24,659 nt of DNA. Source: Candidatus Thalassarchaeaceae archaeon. GTDB taxonomy: Archaea; Thermoplasmatota; Poseidoniia; Poseidoniales; Thalassarchaeaceae. Where the stretch lies: NCBI GenBank assembly GCA_030745885.1, contig JASLNR010000046.1, forward strand, positions 1 through 24,659, given 5' to 3'. The translations under genes were made by a program, and so were the position numbers. The notes under the pieces were generated by a model. It saw only the letters and a list, made by a program, of their open reading frames with translations, did no database searches and had not been told where the DNA came from. Within the stretch, counting starts at the first letter, position 1; each line of letters opens with the position of its first letter. Shown one piece after another: positions 15,362 through 23,206 of this stretch.

Positions 15362-18235
15362 ATGGCGTTCGGCGAGATTCACATCCCCTTCTGGGAGGAG
15401 TCTGGACACGTTTGCAAGACCTGTAGGGTAACCGGGGCCCGCTTCTGGACCAGGGACGAGTCCCGCACAACCTGCGGTGATTCTACCGAGGATCCCTACA
15501 CTTTCATCGGCAATCCGGTCATCGAGGGATTCCCGATGCGGGGAAAGGACCTGAAGGACGCCATGAGGGAGGCATTCCTCGGCTTCTTCGACAAGCACGG
15601 CCACACTCGTGTTGACCCATATCCCATCGTTGCGCGTTGGCGCGACGACATACACCTGACAATCGCCAGCATTGCCGACTTCCAGCCCCACGTCACCAGT
15701 GGCCTAGTGCCTCCTCCGGCAAACCCCCTGGGAATAAGCCAGCCGTGCATTAGGCTCACTGATGTCGCCGCCGTCGGACGCTCCGGACGACACCTGTCGA
15801 CCTTCGAGATGATGGCCCACCATGCTTTCAATATGCCCGGGGAAGGCGACGTCGTCTACTGGATCGACCAGTGCGTGCGCTATTGCGATGAGATGTTAGT
15901 CGAGTCATTTGGCATTAGCCCCAAGGATCTGACCTACGTCGAGAACCCCTGGTCCGGGGGCGGCAACGCCGGACCGGCTCTAGAGGTGATCGTGGCCGGG
16001 CTCGAACTGGCCACTCTGGTCTTCATGAACCTCGAGGAGGACGAGCACGGGGACACCGAGATCAAGGGCCTGAGGTACAAGGAGATGAACCTTCAGATAA
16101 TCGACACAGGCTACGGCCTCGAGAGGTTCTGCTGGGCGGCGGCAGGCACTCCGACAATCTACGAGGCAATCTATCCCGAATCAGTGGCTTGGCTCAAGGA
16201 TCTCAGCGGCTTTGACTCGATGAACTCATCCTTGGGAATCGGAGTAGATATCGACTCTCTGCTCGGAGAGCTTTCGAGGCTTGCGGGGATACTCAACATA
16301 GATGTCGGCACAGATGCGGATGCCCTGTACGACGAGCTAACCCATAGACTGTCTGAGACAGGGATTGTTCTCTCTGTAGAGGAGTTGAAACGGGTCACTG
16401 ACCCCCTCTCCTCGATTTATGCAATCCCCGATCACATGCATGCGCTGTGCAACATGTTTGGCGATGGCTTGGTTCCCAGCAACTCCAAGGCCGGCTACCT
16501 CGCACGGATGCTCGCTCGCCGCGTCTGTCGGATGAAGGACGACATAGGGGCATCAGTCAGCCTCGCGGAATTGGGATCTCACCATATCGACGTCCATATC
16601 GACATGGGCTCTTTCACACAATCTCGCGAGGGTGTACTGAGGATTCTGGAGCTCGAGGAGATGCGATACTACGAGATGCTTAGGAAGGGCGAGGCGGCCG
16701 TGCGCACTGCCCTGAATCCTCTTCCGAAGGATGCTGTCGAGGCTCCCGACGAAACTCTGTTCCGTCTCGCTGAAGAGAGGGGACTCAATCCCGATATGGT
16801 TGTCTCGATAGCGCAAGGGCTCGGCTGGAATTCCCTGACCGTCCGCGTAGGGTTCGCAGCCGATATGGCTGCCCGCAATGCCCAGATGACGAAGGCGGCG
16901 GCAATGACGGAGACTCGGGAGGCCATCGTCGATATCCCAGCGCTGCCGGCGACCTCGCCTGAGTACTATGCCGACACCAGAGCCACTGAGTTCACGGCCG
17001 AGGTGTTGTGTTGCATCCAGCTTTCGAGCGATTCCGTAGAGTTACTGAATCTCTCTAGCGAGGTTCTCGGTGTACCTACGCACGTGGTAATCCTCGACCG
17101 CACCCTGTTTTATCCCGAGGGCGGCGGGCAGCTAGGCGACCAAGGCATACTGACTCAGAACGGCTCGGTCGCAGATGTGGTCGACACTCGTGCCGAGAAC
17201 GGAGTGATTCTGCACCTCACCCAGGCCCCTCTAGAGATAGGCCCGATTAGTGGGACCGTGGATTGGGAGCGTCGCAAGCAACTTATGGATCACCACACTG
17301 CTATCCATGTAGTCGGCAGCTCTGCTAGGGAGGTGCTGGGGCCACATGTATGGCAGGCAGGATCCAACAAGGGCGCTCGCTACGCTAGGCTGGATATTAC
17401 CCACCACTCCAGGCTCACTAGGGATGATCTCGACACAATTGAGGACTTGGCCAATGAAATTGTCGAGGCAAACCCCCCAATCGAGAAACTGGTCATGGAA
17501 AGGGCAGAAGCCGACTCTACATTTGGCTTCGGAATATATCAGGGCGGCCCCCCCAAGCACGCCCAAATCCGAATCATCAAGATTGGAGACTACGACACCC
17601 AAGCCTGCGGCGGCACGCATCACGACGAGACGGGTTCTGTTGGCGATTTGCGCATCATCCGGTCCAGTCAAGTCCAAGACGGAGTGGAGCGTCTGCAGGT
17701 CGTGGCAGGTGAGACCGCGCGCGAGCACGCCCGGCGCCAAGAGCGCCTGCTCAGCGAGGCAGCGGATATTCTTGGGGTGCAGCCGGACGACCTCCCACGC
17801 ACTGTCTCGCGATTCTTCGAAGAGTGGAAGTCGCAACAGAAGAGAATCGAGTCTCTTGAGGCCGAGATCGTAAGATTGCGAACTAGTGGTGGTGGCGACT
17901 CATCGGTCAATAAGGACGGTGTCAGGTATGTGGTAATGGAATCGCGTGGAGATGCCAAGCAGATGATGGCGATGCTGGGGGGGCTGACACGCGACGCTTC
18001 GAAGCCCACACTCGCAGTACTTGGAAGCCGTGAAGATGGGGGAATACTGATCGTCGCTTCCACTGAGGGCAGTGTCGCCTCAGAGAGGCATAACGCCGTG
18101 GATATCATCGACGCAATTTCTGGTCACATCGGAGGGGGGGGTGGCGGCAAGCCCACCATCGCTCAGGGAGGCGGTTCCAAGCCCGAGGGCATTCCCGACG
18201 CTCTAGATGCTGCGCGCTCCTTGCTCGGAATCTGA
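15362..18235 (+). CDS. alaS: Alanyl-tRNA synthetase
   Basis: 957 residues. It charges tRNA-Ala with alanine and clears mischarged Ser or Gly in its editing domain. The N-terminus has the archaeal insertion before the class II core: CKTC (18-21), FWTRD, then CGD (38-40) and YTFIGNP. Archaeal enzymes usually have a fourth Cys just after CGD (CGDxPC); here the sequence is CGDSTEDPY, so that ligand seems lost. The catalytic core follows, with RLTDVAAVGRSGRHLSTFEM and later GLRYKEMNLQIIDTGYGLERF. The editing site has HHTAIH (about 644-649) and CGGTH (about 749-753). The C-terminal domain ends with the glycine-rich GGGGGGKPTIAQGGG typical of DHHA1. The start is ATG 15362, the position that best fits archaeal homologues. 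The aminotransferase gene follows 61 bp downstream on the same strand. Confidence 0.97.
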   Translation: MAFGEIHIPFWEESGHVCKTCRVTGARFWTRDESRTTCGDSTEDPYTFIGNPVIEGFPMRGKDLKDAMREAFLGFFDKHGHTRVDPYPIVARWRDDIHLTIASIADFQPHVTSGLVPPPANPLGISQPCIRLTDVAAVGRSGRHLSTFEMMAHHAFNMPGEGDVVYWIDQCVRYCDEMLVESFGISPKDLTYVENPWSGGGNAGPALEVIVAGLELATLVFMNLEEDEHGDTEIKGLRYKEMNLQIIDTGYGLERFCWAAAGTPTIYEAIYPESVAWLKDLSGFDSMNSSLGIGVDIDSLLGELSRLAGILNIDVGTDADALYDELTHRLSETGIVLSVEELKRVTDPLSSIYAIPDHMHALCNMFGDGLVPSNSKAGYLARMLARRVCRMKDDIGASVSLAELGSHHIDVHIDMGSFTQSREGVLRILELEEMRYYEMLRKGEAAVRTALNPLPKDAVEAPDETLFRLAEERGLNPDMVVSIAQGLGWNSLTVRVGFAADMAARNAQMTKAAAMTETREAIVDIPALPATSPEYYADTRATEFTAEVLCCIQLSSDSVELLNLSSEVLGVPTHVVILDRTLFYPEGGGQLGDQGILTQNGSVADVVDTRAENGVILHLTQAPLEIGPISGTVDWERRKQLMDHHTAIHVVGSSAREVLGPHVWQAGSNKGARYARLDITHHSRLTRDDLDTIEDLANEIVEANPPIEKLVMERAEADSTFGFGIYQGGPPKHAQIRIIKIGDYDTQACGGTHHDETGSVGDLRIIRSSQVQDGVERLQVVAGETAREHARRQERLLSEAADILGVQPDDLPRTVSRFFEEWKSQQKRIESLEAEIVRLRTSGGGDSSVNKDGVRYVVMESRGDAKQMMAMLGGLTRDASKPTLAVLGSREDGGILIVASTEGSVASERHNAVDIIDAISGHIGGGGGGKPTIAQGGGSKPEGIPDALDAARSLLGI

Positions 18236-18296
18236 GCAATCCCCAATCCGTCGATTTGATGGCCGAGCCTCATCACGCCCGTGCGTGGCCGAACAG

Positions 18297-19487
18297 ATGG
18301 ACGTCGCCGCTCGCGCTGCTGCCATAGAGTACGCCATCCGGGACGTAGTCGTCCCTGCAATGGAGCTCGAGGCTCAGGGCCACGAGGTTATTCGCCTCAA
18401 CATCGGTGATCCCCTGGCCTATGAGGGACTGCCTACGCCCGATCATATGGTAGCCGCCTTCAAGGCCGCTTTGGACCGTCAGGACAATGGCTACAGCCCG
18501 TCCTATGGAATACCTGAGCTGCGCTCTGCAATCGCTGCCAGCGAACGCTCGAAAGGATGGGGCTGCTCCGCTGGAGACGTATATGTGACGCACGGGGTTA
18601 CCGAAGCTCTGCAGATTATCTTCGCCGCCTTCCTCGAAGAGGGGGACACGGTACTCGCGCCCGGACCTCATTACCCCCCTTACATGGCCTACCCCCAGAT
18701 GTACGGGGGATCCACGGTCGAGTATCGCCTAGACCCTACTAGGGGGTGGCGCATCGACCTCGACGACATTCGCTCGAAGATGGACAATAGCGTCCGCCTC
18801 CTTGTTCTGATCAACCCCAACAATCCCACTGGCAACGTTGCCATCCCGGATGAGGTCGACGCGCTCATAGAAATCGCGAGATCATGGCCAAAGTGCGCAA
18901 TCATCGCGGACGAGATTTATGATGGACTGGACTTCACTGGACACCATTGCTCGGTGGCCTCACGCTCGGAGGGGGTTCCAGTGATAACGCTCAATGGGGT
19001 TTCCAAGGTCTATTTCGCACCGGGTTGGAGAGTGGGTTACCTGGCTTGGCACGACCCACTGAGCAGGATGGAACCGGTTCGTGATGGCGTGGAGCGGCTG
19101 CTGCGCAGCCGTCTTTGCGCTTCCACCCCCGCTCAGTATGGATTCCTAGCAGGCCTTACCGACGAGACTGGTTGGATGAAGGGGCACCGCGCAAGGATCC
19201 AAGAGAGAATGGACTACTGTATGCGCCGAATTGAGACTATTGATGGAATAGAATGCGAAGCCCCGGGAGGGGCCTTCTATCTTTTCGTGAGAATTTCCAA
19301 CCCCGAGATGGCCGTCGATGACAAGCGATTCGTGCTTGATCTTCTGCATCAGCACCACGTGCTTCTGGTAAACGGCTCGGGCTTTTCTCCCGAGTTCGGC
19401 CAGGGTCACTTCAGGATGGTCTGTCTGCCGCCCACAGAGATTCTTGCCGAGGCCTTCGACCGCATCGAATCCTTCATGGAGGGCTGA
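18297..19487 (+). CDS. Class I/II PLP aminotransferase, possibly alanine aminotransferase
   Basis: A 396-residue fold-type I, pyridoxal-phosphate-dependent enzyme that moves an amino group between an amino acid and a 2-oxo acid. Visible are LNIGDP (34-39), the substrate-side YSPSYGIPELR (66-76), NPNNPTG (173-179), the PLP-ring Asp205 in ADEIYDG, the Schiff-base Lys237 in GVSKVYFAPGWRVGYL and the C-terminal carboxylate-binding Arg in HFRMVCLP. The N-terminal RAAAIEYAIRDVVVPAMELE pattern is that of archaeal AlaA-like enzymes; the alanine assignment rests on this and on alaS upstream, so aspartate or aromatic substrates remain possible. The start is ATG 18297; GTG 18285 is an equally sensible in-frame start. 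Anything upstream of 18236 would overlap alaS. The 61-bp gap to alaS suggests cotranscription. Confidence 0.9.
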   Translation: MDVAARAAAIEYAIRDVVVPAMELEAQGHEVIRLNIGDPLAYEGLPTPDHMVAAFKAALDRQDNGYSPSYGIPELRSAIAASERSKGWGCSAGDVYVTHGVTEALQIIFAAFLEEGDTVLAPGPHYPPYMAYPQMYGGSTVEYRLDPTRGWRIDLDDIRSKMDNSVRLLVLINPNNPTGNVAIPDEVDALIEIARSWPKCAIIADEIYDGLDFTGHHCSVASRSEGVPVITLNGVSKVYFAPGWRVGYLAWHDPLSRMEPVRDGVERLLRSRLCASTPAQYGFLAGLTDETGWMKGHRARIQERMDYCMRRIETIDGIECEAPGGAFYLFVRISNPEMAVDDKRFVLDLLHQHHVLLVNGSGFSPEFGQGHFRMVCLPPTEILAEAFDRIESFMEG

Positions 19488-19534
19488 GAATGTGCCTTTT
19501 CGCTCACACCGTGGCCGGACAAGTTCCATGAATC

Positions 19535-19540
19535 ATTATA
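19535..19540 (+). promoter_or_regulatory. TATA-like box upstream of the calcium-repeat protein gene
   Basis: ATTATA, preceded by a TC, in a GC-rich spacer. Its centre is 25 bases before the first base of the perfect inverted repeat at 19563-19579, exactly as in the box and repeat before the small gene at 12389. Confidence 0.5.
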
Positions 19541-19562
19541 GCCGAGCCCAAATTCCATAGCA

Positions 19563-19579
19563 CGCCCTCTACGAGGGCG
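19563..19579 (+). repeat. Perfect inverted repeat: 7-bp stem with 3-base loop
   Basis: CGCCCTC and GAGGGCG are exact reverse complements around TAC, ten bases before ATG 19590. At the predicted transcription start it would be a 5'-terminal mRNA hairpin, or as DNA an operator. Seven G/C-rich pairs make a stable stem, although a three-base loop is tight. Confidence 0.65.
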
Positions 19580-19589
19580 GGGCACTAAG

Positions 19590-22500
19590 ATGGCGCTGAG
19601 TCACAACCAGTATGCTGTTGCCGCGATTGCTGCGACGCTCTGTCTCGCGGGCCTCTATACCGTCGTTGGTGCGGGCCTCTCCAGCACCGATTCCGGAGGC
19701 TTCGAATCAGCTATTGATGACATCGATCCCTCTCAGGACGGGGCCCCCAAGGAGTGCCCACCAGACGTCCCGACAGTCGGCTGCGACTGGGATGGCGACG
19801 GTATTTCAGATAGGATGGAGCAGACGCTGTATGGAACTGACTGGAGGGAAGTCGATACAGACGGCGACGGTCTCTCTGATGGTTGGGAGATAGAGAATGG
19901 CCTCGATCCTCTGGACACGGGCGAGCCCTGCATCTCCCTTGGAGTCGGCCTTACTGAGATCGAGTGCAACCCAGTCCCGAACAGCCAGGTAGACACGGAG
20001 TTGGAGACTGGCGAGCAGAACGAGACCTTCCCAAATCCCGACAACGGTCCGTTGGGTGACCCGGATAGGGACGGTCTGACTAATCTCGATGAGGCCGAGC
20101 TCGGCACCAACCCCAAACTCAAGGACACTGACGGCGACGGCCTCAATGACCGCTGGGAGTCCAGATTCACTCACGAGGTCACCACGCCATCTGGCATAGT
20201 CACTCTACTGGATCCCTTGGATGGAAACTGGAACTGCCCCCTCCTCACACCCGAGAAGTCAGCAGAGATCGAGCAGGATCTGGGAAAGAGGTTGTGGGAG
20301 GAACTCGGCACCCAGTTCGGGCATTCCTGTGACGCCATCCTGGATCTCGAACAGCCCGAGCCCGACACCCTAAGGAACTTCATCGAAGAGCGCTACGACA
20401 CAGATCCGCTCGCCGAGGACAGTGACAACGACCTCGTTGCCGACCGCTACGAGATCGCATACGGCCCGGTCGATTTGGCAATCCATTGCGGGGTCCCGGT
20501 TTTCGGGACCCTATCCATTCAGGCCCCATACACGAGCTTGATGTCGGGACCGGGGGATCTCACTTGGTTCGAGCAGGACATGGACGGTGACGGGCGACTC
20601 AATGGGCCCGGTGATTGGGACACCGATGGGGACGGGATGCCCGACGGCTTCGAGTACTGCTACAACTCCCTTCTGAACCCCGCGAACTCCACTGATGCCT
20701 ACGGCGATAACGACGATGACGGGCTCAGCAATGTCCAGGAATTCGAGGTCTCCTATGCTTGGGGGCCCTCCAACTTCACCGACCCCCTAGACTGGGACAC
20801 TGACAACGACGGCATGCCCGACGGATGGGAGTATCTCAGTGGAATCCATCCCAATGACGGGAGCAACGCTGACGATGACCCGGATTTCGATGGCTACGAC
20901 GCTGATGGGGATGGGGGCGTCAGGTACAAGGACATGCTCGGAGTCACAACGATTCACACGATTAACGTCAATCTCGGCGATTACGTAATAGTCAACAAGA
21001 CCATTCTCTGGATTAGGACAGTAGTTGATAGCAACTATGTCAACATACCCGTCAAGACCGATACCTCCGGCTGGGTATATCACATCAACGTGGAAGTCGG
21101 GCAGGAGGTCACCAGCCGCCTCCAGGAACTGGTCACAGTGGTCGAGCAGCATGAGCGATTCACCAATCTAGACGAGTACAATGCCAGAGACAGGGACGGC
21201 GACGGCATCGTCGACGGCCGTTCCACCGACCCCCTCGTCCCAGACACCGATGCAGACGGATTAATTGATGGAATAGAGGTTATTGGATGGAAGATCCGGA
21301 TAGTAGATTTCGGCGTGAGGGAGGTAATCGTCAGGAGCGATCCTGGAGTCTTCGATACTGACAAGGATGGCCTTTCAGACTCGAAGGAGTACTACGAGAC
21401 CTTCACAAACGCCACCGATAAGGACACCGACAACGACGGACTCGAGGATTATAGGGAGGCAGTTGACGGCCATCCTTGGGTCGTCAACGGCACAACCACC
21501 TACTACTTCACCAACGCTTCCGCCTTCGACACCGACAACGACGGCCTCGAGGACGGCGAGGAGGTTGTAGATGGTGCGGACGAGTACGTCACCCATGCCA
21601 ACAACGCCGACACCGACAACGACGGTCTCAACGACGGTGGAGAGGTCCTCTACGTTCCAAGGCCATGGCAAGGGGCCACCAACCCGCTCATTAACGACAC
21701 AGATGGGGACGGGCAGCCTGACGGCTGGGAGATGCAGGTCATGTCGGTCCAACAGAATACCAATAGTCACAGTCTATGGATCAGTACCTCAAACTGGCTG
21801 CCACCGGGATGCGACTCGATGGTGGACTGCGGGTTGGGTCCCGGTGGGTGGATTTGGACTAACTACGTCTCCGGATTCTCCACCTCAGGCGATAGGAACA
21901 ACGACGGCGTTATGGATCCACAGTACTTCCTCCACGAGATGAACCTCTCGGGCTTCACCATCCCCGAGAGTGGGAGATGGGCCCTCAATCCGTCTTTCGG
22001 CTCCCTGCCCGACTCGCTCTACGACATTGACAACGATTCCTTGCAGAATTCCCTAGAGGCCCCTGATCGCTGGGACACCAATCCAGTAGACGATGACTCC
22101 GACGGCGACCTACTGCCTGACGGATGGGAGGTCGATTACTCGGAGGAGGCACTCAGGCTCGGGCTCGTCGATAACAATACCCTAGACGCTCTTGGATCCA
22201 GAGGTCCGATGGACCCTAGGATGCCCGACTCCGATCTCAATGGCATTAAGGACGGACATGAGGATCTCGACAACGACGGACTCAATCGAACAACTCTCCT
22301 GTACAGGTACTGCCCCGGTTGGGACAACCCTCAGGACTTCGAGTGCCACATCGACCCACTCGGCTCCGGTGCTTCGTTCTACAACGATTTGGAAAACTTC
22401 ACCAACTTCGAGGAGTACCAGAATGGGACCAACCCAATCCTCAATGACACTGATGGGGACAGGTGGAAAGACGGCTCTGAGGTTTACCACCAAGACCAGG

Positions 22501-22685
22501 ACGACGATGACATGTGGTCAGGATGGGAGTACTACTTCGACTTCGATCCGTTCGATGCCTCCGACGCGCTTATCGACTCCGACGGTGACGGTTACGTCAA
22601 TAAGTGTGAGAATAGGTGGAACACCAATCCTAAGGACCCGACTAGCTTCCCCTCTCAGGGAGAGCTCTGCAACAACTTCGACTGA
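19590..22685 (+). CDS. Exported calcium-repeat protein (thrombospondin type 3-like)
   Basis: 1031 residues. An N-terminal hydrophobic segment at about 8-29 acts as signal peptide or anchor. From about residue 66 almost to the end there are roughly twenty aspartate-rich loops of the form D-x-D-x-D-G-x-x-D-x-x-E (for example DTDGDGLSDGWE, DTDNDGLEDGEE, DSDGDGYVNKCE), the pattern of thrombospondin type 3 and related calcium-binding repeats of secreted prokaryotic proteins. They are often spaced by about 20-40 residues with N-P or D-P turns. One beta-rich stretch without loops (about 450-530) may be a separate domain. There is no C-terminal membrane helix, so it is either released or held by its N-terminus. 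No catalytic site was recognised. A stiff calcium-dependent surface fibre or spacer is the natural inference. The start ATG 19590 follows the inverted repeat by ten bases. Archease follows 37 bp later on the same strand. Confidence 0.88.
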   Translation: MALSHNQYAVAAIAATLCLAGLYTVVGAGLSSTDSGGFESAIDDIDPSQDGAPKECPPDVPTVGCDWDGDGISDRMEQTLYGTDWREVDTDGDGLSDGWEIENGLDPLDTGEPCISLGVGLTEIECNPVPNSQVDTELETGEQNETFPNPDNGPLGDPDRDGLTNLDEAELGTNPKLKDTDGDGLNDRWESRFTHEVTTPSGIVTLLDPLDGNWNCPLLTPEKSAEIEQDLGKRLWEELGTQFGHSCDAILDLEQPEPDTLRNFIEERYDTDPLAEDSDNDLVADRYEIAYGPVDLAIHCGVPVFGTLSIQAPYTSLMSGPGDLTWFEQDMDGDGRLNGPGDWDTDGDGMPDGFEYCYNSLLNPANSTDAYGDNDDDGLSNVQEFEVSYAWGPSNFTDPLDWDTDNDGMPDGWEYLSGIHPNDGSNADDDPDFDGYDADGDGGVRYKDMLGVTTIHTINVNLGDYVIVNKTILWIRTVVDSNYVNIPVKTDTSGWVYHINVEVGQEVTSRLQELVTVVEQHERFTNLDEYNARDRDGDGIVDGRSTDPLVPDTDADGLIDGIEVIGWKIRIVDFGVREVIVRSDPGVFDTDKDGLSDSKEYYETFTNATDKDTDNDGLEDYREAVDGHPWVVNGTTTYYFTNASAFDTDNDGLEDGEEVVDGADEYVTHANNADTDNDGLNDGGEVLYVPRPWQGATNPLINDTDGDGQPDGWEMQVMSVQQNTNSHSLWISTSNWLPPGCDSMVDCGLGPGGWIWTNYVSGFSTSGDRNNDGVMDPQYFLHEMNLSGFTIPESGRWALNPSFGSLPDSLYDIDNDSLQNSLEAPDRWDTNPVDDDSDGDLLPDGWEVDYSEEALRLGLVDNNTLDALGSRGPMDPRMPDSDLNGIKDGHEDLDNDGLNRTTLLYRYCPGWDNPQDFECHIDPLGSGASFYNDLENFTNFEEYQNGTNPILNDTDGDRWKDGSEVYHQDQDDDDMWSGWEYYFDFDPFDASDALIDSDGDGYVNKCENRWNTNPKDPTSFPSQGELCNNFD

Positions 22686-22722
22686 CCGCGCCCTTCTTCC
22701 GCTCACCTACCGTCGAGGGGGC

Positions 22723-23199
22723 GTGTCATGGTGGATTCTACCTACTACCGCTGATATCGGCCTAAGGGCCTTCTCGGCAGATGCAGCCGGTGCCATGGCA
22801 GAAGCCACTTTGGGGCTGCAGGAAATCCAGGCTTCCGAAGGGGCTCTTGCTGATTTGTCAAACCTCGATGCCTCCACTGCGGAGTGGGAGGTGGAGGTTC
22901 CCAATGGGAATCTGGAGAGGGGGCTCGTTCGCTGGTTGGAGGAGGTTCTCTACAGGGGGGGTGCTGAGGGTCAATGGCTGGTCGATGCATCAATCAGAAT
23001 CGAGGATGGGGCCATCCGCGCTAAGGTGTCGTGGGTCGATTCCCAATATGTCGATCTGGTTATCGAGGTCAAGGCGATCACCCTCCATGAACTCGTGCTT
23101 CGAGAGGTGGCGCTCGGCGAGGTGGTGGTAGGTGTGGAACCTGAAATCCCGTCCTTTGAAGGGCCCGGATGGATGGCCCAGGTAATTTTCGACGTCTAG
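22723..23199 (+). CDS. Archease, RtcB activator
   Basis: 158 residues from GTG 22723. Archease speeds guanylylation of RtcB and allows multiple turnover. Recognised from TADIGLRAFSAD near the N-terminus (residues 9-20), RWLEEVLY (70-77), the strand IEVKAITLHEL (114-124) and the C-terminal WMAQVIFDV, where Asp157 matches the conserved C-terminal metal-site Asp. The usual motif is H-T-A-D; here it reads T-T-A-D, with Thr8-Thr9 and Asp11 kept, so the conserved His is replaced. The longer open frame upstream lies inside the calcium-repeat gene in another frame and is not credible; GTG 22723 gives the canonical length and N-terminus. The partner rtcB is 7.5 kb upstream on the other strand. The stop lies seven bases from the stop of the convergent GMP reductase gene. 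Confidence 0.88.
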   Translation: MSWWILPTTADIGLRAFSADAAGAMAEATLGLQEIQASEGALADLSNLDASTAEWEVEVPNGNLERGLVRWLEEVLYRGGAEGQWLVDASIRIEDGAIRAKVSWVDSQYVDLVIEVKAITLHELVLREVALGEVVVGVEPEIPSFEGPGWMAQVIFDV

Positions 23200-23206
23200 C
23201 CCAATG

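Noticed and set aside
17231..17836. 201-codon minus-strand frame inside alaS
   Set aside because: Overlaps the editing domain of a certain gene and shows no recognisable domain.
19590..22685. Regular DNA repeats in the calcium-repeat gene as a possible CRISPR or tandem array
   Set aside because: The repeats are at protein level, with variable spacing and codon use. There are no identical direct repeats with unique spacers.
22192..22722. Upstream extension of the archease frame
   Set aside because: It lies in another frame inside the calcium-repeat gene and is Thr/Ser/Arg-rich as expected of a shadow frame. GTG 22723 gives the normal archease length.
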